From Candidatus Altimarinota bacterium (GTDB lineage Bacteria; Patescibacteriota; Gracilibacteria; Absconditabacterales; Absconditicoccaceae), in contig JALTWR010000028.1 in assembly GCA_027046965.1 (NCBI GenBank), forward strand, positions 1-33,591: 33,591 nt of DNA. Reading direction: 5' to 3'. The position numbers and the translations under genes are program-made. The notes beneath the pieces were generated by a model. That model made no database searches. It saw only the letters and a program-made list of their open reading frames with translations, and was not told the origin of the DNA. Of the stretch, positions 10,440-20,737 are shown one piece after another; within the stretch, counting starts at the first letter, position 1, and each line of letters starts with the position of its first letter.

Positions 10440-10805
10440 ATGAAAGAAAAAAGAAATTGGGAACGAGAAGGAGTATCTAGAGAAGAGGATGAACTTAATC
10501 CTCTTTTGGAAGAACTTAAGTATCTAAAAAAAGAAATTTCTCAATGTCCTGATTGTAGTGCATTGGAAAAACGTTTATCTCAACTGGAGGGAGCTTCTGC
10601 TAAAGAAAGAGCAGAAGAAATAAAGCGCATAAAAAAAGAATTAGAATCTTTGAAAAAAAGAGCGGCTAGAAGCGGTAAGATAGAAAGACAAAATCCGGAA
10701 ACTAAAACGGTTGAGTTAAAGGCTGAGGCAGACAAATGAAGAGAACAAGCGGCTTCAGCCGTAGAGGAGTTGGTTTACAAAGCCGTACCCAAGTTTTTGA
10801 GGTAA
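10440..10805 (+). CDS. small charged coiled-coil protein downstream of hrcA
   Basis: 121 residues, mostly Lys/Glu helix. One CPDC pair (residues about 37-40) interrupts two coiled-coil stretches (LLEELKYLKKEI and AEEIKRIKKELESLKKR). There is one UGA glycine near residue 100. It has no signal peptide or membrane helix. It starts three bases after the hrcA stop, the position where grpE often lies, but I see no GrpE signature. A GTG at 10437 would overlap that stop. The lone CxxC could bind metal with a partner copy. Function unknown. Confidence 0.75.
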
Positions 10806-10833
10806 ATTTATATTTTAAAAAAACAAAAGAGAG

Positions 10834-11298
10834 ATGGGTAAAGAACCTGTTAAAAGCGCAGGAGGAGTAGTTTATTATATTGATTCAGAAGAGGGAGAGC
10901 CGAAATTTTTACTATTAAAAAGACAAGCATTATCCCACAAAATAGAATGGATTTTACCCAAAGGAAAAATAAAATCATGAGAAACTCCTGAAGAGGCTGC
11001 CAGGAGAGAGGTTAGTGAGGAAATTGGGGTTAGAGAAAAAGATTTGGAGGTTAAAGGATACTTGGGGCAATTGGAAATAAAGCTTCAAAATGAAGGAGGA
11101 TGAAAATATGAAAAGGATATAGACTATTATTTACTCGAATATAATTGAGATCCTTGGAATTTAAATATTATTTCTGGAGAAGGGTATGTAGGGACATTCA
11201 AGTGGGCTAACCTCAAGGAGTCATTGGGTTTGGTAAATTATCAAAATTTGAGACTTTTGATCAAACAAGCTTATGATATGATTGTGGGTAGGAGATAG
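10834..11298 (+). CDS. Nudix hydrolase
   Basis: 154 residues. The Nudix box is complete at residues 44-66: G, five residues, E50, then RREVSEEIGV, with one of the loop glycines (KSGE) coded by UGA. This box binds the Mg2+ that cleaves nucleoside diphosphates linked to another group. The preceding EWILPKGKI and the KRQ stretch resemble the AP4A/MutT-like branch that removes diadenosine tetraphosphate or damaged nucleotides. The exact substrate cannot be read from sequence. It lies in the hrcA-cysS run. Confidence 0.92.
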
Positions 11299-11324
11299 TT
11301 TAAACTCTAAAACATTTTAACATT

Positions 11325-12029
11325 ATGATTAGAGCTATATTTCATTGACATGCATTTGTTGAGATTCAGGGAGAGGATTTTAGTATCTTCATAGATCCTT
11401 TTATAAGTGGTAATCCCAAGGTTGATATTAGTTTGGAAGATGCTACCAACCATTCTCTGCTTAAATATATTGTCTTAACACATGGCCATTCAGATCACTT
11501 AGGGGATACGGTGGATATTGCAAAAGCAAATCCCGATCTTTTGACTATAGCTACTTTTGAGCTAGCCCAATATCTAATGAATGTTGAGGGACTTAAAAAT
11601 GTACATGCTATGCATATTGGGGGAGCTGCTGATTTTGGAGATTTTTGGCTAAAATACACTCCAGCTGTTCATGGATGATGAATTTGAGATTTGAATAGTT
11701 GATATACCACTGTGGCTTGATGAGTTTTGCTGGAAGTAAATGGCAAATATATTTATCATGCAGGCGATACCGCTTTAACTTATGATATGAAGCTTCTCCA
11801 GGATTACAATATAGATCTAGCGTTTTTGCCTATAGGGGATAATTTTACAATGGGATTAGATGATGCAGTTAAGGCTGTTGAATTAGTGAAGCCCAAGATA
11901 GTTGTCCCTATTCATTACAATACTTGGCCTATCATAAGTGCTGATGAATGAGAGTTTGCACGTAAAGTGATGTTAGAAGGTGTGGCAAAACCTAAGATTT
12001 TGAATCCTTGAGATGAAGTGGTTCTTTAG
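11325..12029 (+). CDS. UPF0173 metal-dependent hydrolase (beta-lactamase fold)
   Basis: 234 residues. The metallo-beta-lactamase motif [10 protein letters not shown] is at residues 52-61, giving H53, H55, D57 and H58. Later metal ligands appear in TPAVHG, HAGDTA and PIHYNTWP. It opens with the family's short strand then FHGHAFVEI, with UGA for the glycine. UPF0173 proteins (YtkL type) are conserved cytoplasmic hydrolases of unknown substrate. A run of adjacent UGA glycines lies in the middle (around 11676-11705). The start at 11325 has no Shine-Dalgarno sequence. Confidence 0.94.
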
Positions 12030-12048
12030 TTAAGTGAATTTTTAGAAA

Positions 12049-12441
12049 ATGCAAAAAAAATTAAAATATCAGCTATTTCAACTTGGTTTAGGAATCATTC
12101 TGTGGAGTTTTGTTATATGGTACCTTTATAACTCTCCTTCCGAAAGGACAGCCTTTTTAGCAGGATTTAAAGTTTTGGTGCAAAAGGTTGAGGTTATGGG
12201 GACTAAAGTTGTAAACAAGGAGAGAGGATATTTTTTGCAAGAAAGGCTAGATACCATCACCTATTTGCAAAAATTAGTCCTTATGTACAAAGATTATCCG
12301 TGTCAGGATAAAGTTAAGCAGCTTAAAGATTTGCTCCAAGATATTCAGGATAACAATCTTGATTGGTATATTGAGCATCGTGTGGATCTCTCATCCAAAA
12401 TCCAGATGTTAGAAGCTTATTTTAGACAATGTAACAGTTAA
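12049..12441 (+). CDS. small single-pass membrane protein
   Basis: 130 residues with no UGA codon. One membrane segment at about 10-28 (LGLGIILWSFVIWYLY) is followed by a helical soluble region of about 100 residues with two cysteines (PCQD and RQCNS). With the Lys-rich start, the positive-inside rule puts the N-terminus in the cytoplasm and the helical part outside. It starts 19 bases after the UPF0173 stop and ends four bases before cysS. Not recognised. Confidence 0.8.
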   Translation: MQKKLKYQLFQLGLGIILWSFVIWYLYNSPSERTAFLAGFKVLVQKVEVMGTKVVNKERGYFLQERLDTITYLQKLVLMYKDYPCQDKVKQLKDLLQDIQDNNLDWYIEHRVDLSSKIQMLEAYFRQCNS

Positions 12442-12445
12442 AAAG

Positions 12446-13981
12446 ATGCCCCATCCTAAAAAATTTTTTTTGTTTAATACTATGTCTCGTCAAAAGGAAG
12501 AATTTGTCCCATTAATGGCAGAAGGCAAGAGAAATCAATCTGAAGACCAAGCTTTAGCTCAAGTTGAAGAAAAGGACTTTGTTGGTATTTATAGCTGTGG
12601 ACCTACAGTTTACTCTGATCCCCATATAGGTAATCTTAGGGCTTATGTTTTTGCTGATATTTTAAGGAATGTAATTAAAAATATTTTGGGTTATCCAGTT
12701 CGCCATGTTGTAAATATTACTGATGTTGGTCATCTTACAGATGATGCAGACCAAGGAGAAGATAAGATTGAAAAAGCGGCTAAAAAGGAAAAATTAACCG
12801 CTTGGGATATTGCTCGCAAATATGAGCAAAATTTTAAAAATTACTTAGAGAAATTAAATATTGCACCCTTTGATGTGATGCCAAGAGCAACAGAACATAT
12901 TACTCAGCAAATAGAGCTGACCAAAAGTTTAGAAGAATGAGGCTATACTTACCAAACTGAAGATGGGGTTTATATGGATACTTCCAAAGTACCTGACTAT
13001 GGTAAGTTAGCTAAACTTGATATTGAAGGTCTTAAGGCATGAGCAAGAGTGGATTTGTGACAAAAGCGTAATCCTACGGATTTTGCTCTGTGGAAGTTTT
13101 CTCCTAAGGATCAAAAAAGACAAATGGAGCGAGATAGCCCATGGGGTAAAGGTTTTCCCGGCTGGCATATAGAATGTAGTGCAATGTCTTCTTATTATCT
13201 ATGAAAGCAGTTTGATATCCATACTTGAGGGGTTGATCATATCCCTGTTCATCATACTAATGAAATAGCCCAATCAGAGTGTGGATATTGAGTAAATCCA
13301 TGGGTTAAGTATTGGATGCATGTACAATTTCTTACCTTTAAAGGTGAAAAAGCTTCTAAATCCAAAGGCAATGTAGTTACCTTGCCTGAAATTGAACAAA
13401 AAGGATTTGAGCCACTTGATTTGAGATATTTGTTTTTAACTGCACATTATAGAAGCTTTTTGGATTTTACTTGGGAGATTTTAGAAAAAGCTTCTAAAGC
13501 TAGGAAAAATTTATTGAAAAAGATATCTAAACTCGGTGAGGATAAACTTAGGGAAGTTTTTATTGATGGTCAAAGGGGGATTTTGTTGGAATTTGGTGAG
13601 TTAAAAACTGATGTTGCAAGAAATCTTTACCAAAATATTGAAAGCGGACTGCTTGATGATCTCAACACTCCTATCGTCTTGGCAAATATTCATAAAGTTT
13701 TGGACAATGATCTAGGTTTGGTAGAATTTGAAGAAGTAGTTAGAGTAATAGATTTTTTTGATAGAGGCGTTTTGAGGTTGGACTTGATTAAAGGTGCTTA
13801 TGAGTTTTTGCAAAAAGCTCAAGATATTCCAGAGCACATAAAAAATTTGGCGGAGCAGAGATGGCAGGCTAAACAGCAAAAAGATTGGCAAAAAGCTGAC
13901 GAGCTTAGAGAGCAGATTAGGAGTCAAGGTTATGAGATAATGGATAGCTGAGATTGATATGAGATAATATCTAAGCATTAA
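12446..13981 (+). CDS. cysS: cysteinyl-tRNA synthetase
   Basis: 511 residues with UGA as Gly. It charges tRNA-Cys. The zinc ligands are present: C51 in [14 protein letters not shown] (which also holds the HIGH-like motif), the Cys of WHIECSAM, and the His and Glu of [11 protein letters not shown]. The KMSKS loop is [11 protein letters not shown] codes the first glycine of the family's GG(I/V)D motif (HTGGVDH). The N-terminus has a 25-residue insertion between RQKEEF and the first zinc ligand, rich in Gln and Glu, absent from usual CysRS. The last residues end in a short tail with two UGA glycines. It is the last gene before a terminator. Confidence 0.97.
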
Positions 13982-13992
13982 TTTTCGAAAAT

Positions 13993-14026
13993 AAAAAAAC
14001 TCACTGTATCAGTGAGGGGATTTTTT
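13993..14026. terminator. hairpin terminator between cysS and tRNA-Leu
   Basis: A stem of seven base pairs (14000-14006 with 14010-14016) with a three-base loop, flanked by an A run at 13993-13999 and a T run at 14021-14026. It could end cysS transcription on the plus strand and the tRNA transcript on the minus strand. Confidence 0.75.
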
Positions 14027-14031
14027 AAATT

Positions 14032-14115
14032 TGCCCAGGGAGGGACTCGAACCCTCACGGTGTTGCCACCACCAGATTTTGAGTCTGGCGCGTCTACCAG
14101 TTCCGCCACCTGGGC
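14032..14115 (-). tRNA. tRNA-Leu (anticodon CAA)
   Basis: A class II tRNA of about 84 nucleotides. A seven-pair acceptor stem (GCCCAGG with CCTGGGC) is followed by the D arm with AACTGGTAGACGC, an anticodon stem CCAGA/TCTGG with loop CTCAAAA giving CAA, a long variable arm (TGGTGGCAACACCG), and a T arm with GGTTCGAGTCC. CCA is not encoded. It reads UUG, a common leucine codon in this window. Confidence 0.95.
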
Positions 14116-14139
14116 TTGCTCAAAAATGAAACGTTATAT

Positions 14140-14167
14140 CTTATAACAAAATTTGCATTAAAATCAA
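14140..14167 (-). promoter_or_regulatory. promoter of tRNA-Leu
   Basis: On the minus strand TTGATT (plus 14162-14167), a 16-base spacer and TATAAG (plus 14140-14145), 24 bases before the mature tRNA. The -35 box is half of a perfect 12-base palindrome (14162-14173). Its other half offers a TTGATT to the plus strand for ssb, with a weaker TACTCT at 14190-14195. Confidence 0.5.
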
Positions 14168-14229
14168 TTGATTTTTTGCTAGGTTTGGATACTCTTGGAA
14201 AAGTATTTATATATTTACTAGCAATGCTA

Positions 14230-14646
14230 ATGGACCTAAATAGGGTAATGCTTATCGGTAGAGTGGCTTCAGATATTGAAGTGAGGAAGATGGAGCAGAG
14301 TGGTAATTCGGTGGTAAATCTTTCTATAGTAACAAACCGTAGATACAAAAATAGAGATGGGCAAGCTGTGGAAGAGGCAGAGTTCCATAGAGTTGTGGCT
14401 TATGGGAATCTAGCTGACTTAATTGGTCAATACTTACAAAAGTGAAGAAGGGTTTATGCGGAAGGTAGGCTTAGAACCAGGAAGTGGGAAGATACGGCAT
14501 GAACAACTAGATATTCTACGGAAATTATATTGGACAATATTATATTTTTGGATTCTAAAAATGGAGGGGAGTCTATTCCTTGAAATGATTCTACATCATC
14601 TACTGCTACTCAACCTGAGACAGAAGATGAAGAATTACCATTTTAA
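14230..14646 (+). CDS. ssb: single-stranded DNA-binding protein
   Basis: 138 residues. The OB fold begins DLNRVMLIGRVASDIEVR, with the usual FHRVVAYGNLADLIGQYL and, with UGA as Gly, KGRRVYAEGRLRTRKW. A Ser/Thr-rich linker leads to the acidic tip DEELPF, the standard docking peptide for repair and replication partners. ATG 14230 is chosen because SSB normally starts here; an in-frame ATG at 14224 would add two residues. The frame stays open further upstream by chance. It precedes lepB by 17 bases. Confidence 0.96.
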
Positions 14647-14663
14647 AATAGATCAGTATAAAT

Positions 14664-15296
14664 ATGGTGAATATACCTAAGTTAGAGGCAGACAATACAA
14701 AGCCTTCTAGATTAAAAAACTTTTTATGGGATGTTTTTGATCTTTTTGTTTTTACTCTTTTTGTAGGAGGATTAGTTTTGTTTATTAGATTCTTTGTGGT
14801 AAATCCTTTTATTGTAGTGGGACAAAGTATGGAGCCTACTTTTCATCAAAATGATTTTATAGTTATAGATAAGGTTACTCCAAAGATTAAAGAAAATATT
14901 AACAGAGGAGATGTAATTGTCTTTGTTCCCAAATGAGAGCAATATCCTTTTATCAAAAGAGTTATAGGCCTTCCAGGGGAGAATGTTTTGATTTCATGAG
15001 GTAAGGTATATATTTGCCAATCTCAAGAGTTCTCTTCTTGTGAAGAGTTACCAGAACCTTATTTGGGGAGCTGAGTTGAGACGAAAATACAATGTATATG
15101 AACTAGAGAAAAAAACAAATATTATCCGTTGGAGACTTGATATTTTGTTATGGGAGATAACAGATCGCATAGTGCAGATTCAAGATGTTGTTTTGGGTTA
15201 GGATGCTATTCGGGAAGTAGTTGGGAAGTTACAAAGGATGAAATATTAGGTAAAGTCTATTTGAGGATTTTGCCTCATTTCGATACTAATTTTTAA
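14664..15296 (+). CDS. lepB: signal peptidase I
   Basis: 210 residues. It removes signal peptides from exported proteins at the outer face of the membrane. One membrane segment is at about 26-46. Catalytic S55 lies in GQSMEPTF and the general-base K98 in FIKRVIGLPGE; the box VMGDNRSHSADSR follows. Unusual are cysteine-bearing inserts: YICQSQEFSSC after box D, and CCFGLGCY directly after the SADSR box, which may form disulfides or bind metal. UGA glycines occur throughout. It may process the secreted repeat protein encoded at 17471 (inference). Confidence 0.95.
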
Positions 15297-15314
15297 ATCT
15301 TTTATTGATATTTT

Positions 15315-16610
15315 ATGAACCCGTGGCTGGTAGTGATTTTGCTTTTAGCTCTTTCTGCTTTTTTTTCGGGCTCAGAAATTGCCATTATGTCCACGCCTTT
15401 GTACAAATTAAAGTTACTTAAAAAACAATTAAAAACTAAATCGGTAGATATATTTTATAAGCTGAGGACCAATCCTGAAAAAACGTTGATAGCAATACTT
15501 TTGGGAAACAATTTGGTAAATGTTATGCTTTCCATCTATGCTTCTAAAATTTGAGATGAATTGTTAAAAGGCATAGCCTTGGGGTGAGCTATAGGGTTTT
15601 TTATAATCTCGATGTGAATTACAATATTGATCCTGCTTTTTGGAGAGATTTTTCCCAAATTGTTTGCAACTAGGTTTTCGGTTGTTTTTTGACTTTTTTC
15701 TGCACCGATTATAAATTTTTTGATAGCCTTGTTTTATCCCATCATATGGATGCTGGAAGCTTTGGTCAAATTTTTTGAAAAAATATTAACATCTCAACAA
15801 TCTGAAAAACATTCTACGAGGGAAGAAGTTGAGATATTTGTAGAAGAATGAGAAAAAAATGGAGTTTTCAGCGAGATGGAAGCGATGATCATTAAAAACT
15901 TTTTGGAATTTCACGAAAGAGATGTGGAAAGCATATTGACTCATAGACTAGATATATTTAGCTTGCCATCAGACATTAGTCTTAAGGATGCTATTAAAAA
16001 GGCTTTGAATGAACCATTCTCAAGAATTCCTATTTATGAAGGAGACAAGGAAAATATAATATGATTTGTTACATTAAGGGATTTGCTAGAACGGGCTAAT
16101 GAAGACAAAGATAATCTATCTAAGCCGATTCGTAAATTTAAAATTAGAGAGATACTAAAAATTCCTGTAACGGCCAATATTTTTGATGTATTTTTAAAGA
16201 TGAAGAGATCATGAGACCATATAGCTTTGGTTGTGGATGAGCATTGAGGAACAGAGGGAATTATTACCTTGGAGGATATCCTTGAAGATATGGTATGAGA
16301 TATCAAAGATGAAACAGATCATGATGGTCATGATATCAAAAGAAAGTCTTCTACGGAATTGGAAGTTAAAGGGGATGTTTTACTTAGAGAGGTCTTAAGG
16401 GAATTGAAGTTGGAGGAGATTAAGCTGCCTCAAGATATGGAATTGGATGATTTTGAAGACACAACCCTTTCTTATCTTGTCCTAGCTTATCTCAAATCTT
16501 TTCCCAAGAAATGAGAAAAAATATATTTCCCTCCTTTGGAAATTATAGTGGAGGAGCTTGGTGATAATTGAGTTATCGAAAAGCTAAAGGTTAAAAAGAA
16601 AAAGGATTAA
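15315..16610 (+). CDS. CNNM/CorC-type membrane protein with CBS pair
   Basis: 431 residues. An N-terminal DUF21 (CNNM) membrane domain spans about 1-150 (SAFFSGSEIAIMS, LLGNNLVNV, FGEIFPKL). A CBS pair follows (FSRIPIYEGD...FVTLRDL and [29 protein letters not shown]), then a CorC_HlyC-like C-terminal domain. UGA codes the glycine of EHGGTEGI and of MVGDI, both conserved. Relatives are linked to Mg2+ or cobalt homeostasis; the older name is hemolysin-like protein. It is single standing, 18 bases after lepB. Confidence 0.94.
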
Positions 16611-16638
16611 TCTGATTTTAGATTCTAGTTTTTGACAA

Positions 16639-17406
16639 ATGCGAGCAATTACTTGGGTATCAATTAAAGAGTTTGTTAGGAACAAGATATTGTTGGGTAT
16701 AATTTTTATGGCAGTGGCCATAATTTTTGGTAGTGTGGTGATTAGTTCTCTGGCTCTTTCAGAATGAGAAAAAATTATAGTTGATTTTAGTTTTTCAGCT
16801 ATGGAATTTTTCGCCTTGATAACCACACTCTTTTTGTGATCCTATCTTATTTGGAATGAATTGAACAAAAACACTATATTGCTGATTTTGAGCAAGAATC
16901 CTTCTAGAAAAGATTTCATTATTGGGAAATTTTTTGGTTTTTCTGCATTGTTGTTAACAGAGTTGATAGTTATGTTTCTTGCTTTTTTGGTGGTTGCCTT
17001 ATTGTATAATATTCCACTGAACATTTATTATCTAGTTGGAGTGTATTTTATCTTTTTGAAAATGGAAGTTATTTTGGCTTTTGTTTTATTTTTTTCTACA
17101 TTTGTTTCTCCTTTTATTGCTCTTTTCGGGGCTATTTGAATTTATTTTGTGTCGCATTCTACTTCTTTTATTAAATTTTTTGTTTATGAATTTAACAAGT
17201 GATGAGCCCTAGAGCGTGGCATAACATCAGCTCTTTATTATATTTTTCCCAACTTTCAGGCACTTTCTTTAAAAGAATATTTTTTATCTCCGTATTTAAA
17301 TAACTACAATTGGATACGTGTTTGAATGAGTAGTTTGGAGGCTATGTTTTTTATCCTAGTATTGCTGATATGAGCTATTTGGATTTTCAATCAAAGAGAG
17401 TTTTAA
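16639..17406 (+). CDS. ABC-2 type transporter permease
   Basis: 255 residues with about six hydrophobic segments. It starts with a short cytoplasmic amphipathic N-terminus (RAITWVSIKEFVRNKILLGII) typical of ABC-2 permeases, followed by an ILSKNPSRKDFIIGKFFG coupling-helix-like loop, also typical of this family. The ATP-binding subunit is not adjacent and must lie elsewhere. The substrate is not readable. It lies directly upstream of the secreted repeat protein gene. Confidence 0.85.
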
Positions 17407-17470
17407 AATTTGATAAGGCAGCTATAGTTGAGTATAATTTGAATATGAATTTTAATTTTTGTAAACCTTG

Positions 17471-19807
17471 ATGAAGTTCCTAATAAGAGGAGTGATTTTG
17501 ATTGTAATAATTGGAGCTAACCGAGTAGGAGCGATTAATTTTGAAAATAACCTAAAAAAGTTTGGAGTGGACATAAAAAAAATTGAGGCTAAAAAAGGAA
17601 TTAGTCGTTATGAGGCTACGTGGCTTGCTAATTTCCTGAATTGTTTTGAATGTTTCAATCCTCCTCAAACTTATATTGATACCCATACTTCTGGTTGGTG
17701 GAAAAAATTCAAATCTAAACCTGGAAATTATTTTAATGATATAACCTATCCCCAAGCTTATTTTAGAGGAACCAACTATTTTTGGTGTGTTGCAAAGGCA
17801 GCTGAGGATGATATAGTAAATTGATATGCTCCTTCAAACTGGGCTTGTGGATGAGAGTTTTGTGGTGGTAATATTTTGAATGAGTGAGAATTGTTGCAGA
17901 TAATCTTTAATATAGTAATGCCCTATAACCTGGATAAATTTTTGGTCAATTGGCAAGATGTATTTTCCTGGGCAAATGAAAATCCTAATTTAGTTCCAAA
18001 ATACTTGTTGAATCAAATAACTAACTCTTTTCAAAAATGTAATAATAGAGCCTGTCCTCTTCAAAGTATGGATGAGGCTAGGGCTTATAGTATCTACTGT
18101 AGTTGGAATCCAGATAAGTGTTGAAATAAAGCTTTATCTATGTTGCCAAGGGGACATTGGGCATTGTGAAATTTTCTGTTGTTGGAAAAAATTGGAGGAG
18201 TAGATAAACAGGATTTTGAAAACTTTAATCCTTCCAATAGTGTTTCTGGTAGGAAACTCATCAGACGGTTTAGAAAAGCAGATCATCTTGTAAGATGTGA
18301 AATAGATATAGATTATGATAAAGATTGAGTGTTAAATCCAGATGATAACTGCTTGTATATTCCCAATGCTAATCAATTTGACTGTGACGGGGATGGAATA
18401 GGAGATAGATGTGATGAAGATCTAGATGGGGATGGTATTCCTAATTCCCAAAAGATGGTTGATGATTTTGGTAGAGTAATCCCTAAATATTGGTTGTCTT
18501 CACAGGATAAGGATTTGTGTGTGTCTTCTCTGAAGGCTTTAAAATTGCTATGAACTCCGCTGGCAGGATATAATAGTTTAAATGTAAAATTTGATCTGCA
18601 AAAAATTTGAACGTGAAGGGTCGTGATGGATTTTGATGATTGAAATATTGAGTATAACTTTGACTCTTTGAAGTTTTCTCATATGTATAAAGTATGAAAT
18701 TTTGTGCCTCAAGCCTATAACAACCTTAATCCTGCTATTAGATCTAGTCTGCAAGTTCAGGTATTATCCCAATTTGATGGTGATATTGGAAGTTGAATCT
18801 TAAGGGTAAAACCTTTACAGGGGTATGTGGGTGAAGTATTTAAATTTTTTACTATCTTGGATGGTATTAAAAAAGATGATATAACTTATATCTTGCGAGA
18901 TTTTGGAGATTTTAAGGTTGCTAATTCGTCACTTTCTCTAAATAAATTTTATGAAAAACCAGGTAGATACCAGGTGATACAAACCATACTCTTAAAAGAC
19001 GGTGGTGAGATAAAAAGTAATGTATGGGTGTGAGTCAATCAAAAACTTGATAATTCTAAATGAATTTTTATGGATGTGGAGCCTCTTGGCGGTAAGATTG
19101 GAACCATATTTGAATTTAAGCTGGTCCCATTTTTTAAACCAGAACTTATCAAGCAAGTAAAATGGAATTTTGGGGATGGTAGTCAGCTTTTGACCACAGT
19201 TCTTGACGCTAAGCATATATACAATTATGGATGATCCTATCCAGTAAGAGCTGAAGTGCTTCTTAAAGATTGAAGCAAGCTCTATCCATCTCTAACAGTA
19301 TGGGTAGAGGGTTCTAGTGTTTGTATAGAGGCTAAAGATTCCCTCAGATGTGATATGGATAAAGATTGAATTCCTGATATGTGTGATGATGATATTGACT
19401 GAGACGGAGTACCTAATTTGCCAAATATATTGGCTGGAGAAGCCACTGATTGTAGGATTACACAAGAGATGATAAATCAAGATGTTTTGAGCGAAGAAAT
19501 CTTGTATGCTCAAAAAGGTCAACAAATAGATAATTGTCCTTTTGAAGTTAATCAGGACCAACTTGATCTTAATGGAAATGGAATAGGAGATAAATGTGAT
19601 GTTGAGCAACCTGAGAGCAGCTGGAATTGAGCTACCCAAGTAGAAGAGGGATTCAATTGCTATGGAAAATGTGAGTCTGTATCACCTATTTGACCAGGAA
19701 GCAAAATTAGGGCAGTCTTAGTTGATAAAAACAATTCTATAGTTCAGGTAATTAGTAATCCCATTGATATTTCTTGGGATTTAATTAAAAAATTATTGTT
19801 TAAATAA
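17471..19807 (+). CDS. large secreted protein with thrombospondin type 3 and PKD repeats
   Basis: 778 residues with about 20 UGA glycines. A signal peptide ([19 protein letters not shown]) precedes a Cys-rich domain of about 250 residues I do not recognise ([28 protein letters not shown]). Two thrombospondin type 3 Ca2+ blocks follow (around 18306-18450 and 19350-19600; [38 protein letters not shown]). Between them are two or three PKD-like domains, the clearest with WNFGDG. UGA supplies calcium-loop glycines. There is no sorting motif or C-terminal helix, so it is probably released or held at the surface by partners. A role in adhesion or host-cell contact is inference. ATG 17471 is chosen because it starts the signal peptide. 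Confidence 0.92.
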
Positions 19808-19818
19808 GAGGAAAGGCT

Positions 19819-19965
19819 ATGAGGAGGGTAAAGGAAGTTTTTAGATTTTTAATTAGAGATTATCCAGCTTATTTATGGTCCAAACCATCTTTAAAGCGTG
19901 TGTTGCAGTTCCCTTTTTTGTTTTTTTACGTGTTGGTAAAAGGATATAATGGAAAGAATACTTAA
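19819..19965 (+). CDS. 48-residue membrane-associated protein
   Basis: A short gene starting MRRVKEVFRFLIRDYP, basic and aromatic, with one hydrophobic stretch FPFLFFYVLV near the end. A GAGG seven bases before the ATG is one of the few Shine-Dalgarno sequences in the window. It starts 11 bases after the repeat-protein stop and overlaps the next gene by 17 bases. Not recognised. Confidence 0.6.
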   Translation: MRRVKEVFRFLIRDYPAYLWSKPSLKRVLQFPFLFFYVLVKGYNGKNT

Positions 19966-20737
19966 AAAAGTAATTTTGTTGATTATAATTTTTGTTGTAT
20001 TGTGGTATCTTGGGGTTTTTGGCAAAATGATTGACTTTGTAAAAAATTCTTTGAAGGTCTCTAATGTCAAAACCCAGGAATTGGATGATGTAGAAGCCTT
20101 GAAAGGTGTAGATAAGGATATAGCCCTAGGGGTTGTTTTTGTTAATATAAATATTTTGGATGGAAGGTTTGAATGAGATATTGTGCTAAAAAAAGCTTTG
20201 GGGTTGTTGGTTCAAAACAAAGCATATGTATATACCAATATTTTGACTCTTTTGAAAAGTGCAGATGATCCCAAAGTGGTATTAAATCATTATATCTCTA
20301 GACTGAGGAAATTGTTAAGTGAAACTGATGCTATGTTGGTGATGTTGTCGTCTTATTATTCTCAATATCAGTCCAAATCTCAAAATTGTAGAATGCTTAA
20401 ACTTCAGGGAGACAAAGAATTTTTTGATGGGGTGTCTCTACCAAATGAAGGAATAGCTCTAATGGGACTTAGTAAATCGTTGGATAATGCAGATTGTTAT
20501 ATTAAAAACAGAATTAAGGCTAATGCTTACAAGTATATCAATTATAAGTTGTTAAACTATAGAAACTTTTTGTCTCAAAAATTAAAATTTCTGGAAACAA
20601 ATACAGACTTGCTTTCTTCCAATTTTTCACTTTTTGAGGGGCAGTATTTGGAGCAACTTTTGCAGATCAAACAGCAACTTAAAGCCTTTGATTTATATTC
20701 TCGTCAAGAATTCCAGACACTATGGCAAAATTATTAA
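19949..20737 (+). CDS. anchored helical protein of unknown function
   Basis: 262 residues, one UGA. An N-terminal membrane segment at about 6-22 (KKVILLIIIFVVLWYLGVF) is followed by a mostly helical extracytoplasmic region. Two cysteines (QNCRM and ADCYI) could form a disulfide. It starts inside the end of the 48-residue gene and overlaps the DedA start by 16 bases, so the three are cotranslated. Not recognised; the placement suggests an envelope role. Confidence 0.85.

Noticed and set aside
10440-10805. GrpE, from its position after hrcA
   Set aside because: Length, the CPDC pair and lack of the GrpE C-terminal signature do not fit.
14116-14229. N-terminal extension of SSB with a membrane-like start
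   Set aside because: The frame is open by chance back to the tRNA; SSB homologues begin at the MDLNRV position, and the region holds promoter-like sequences.
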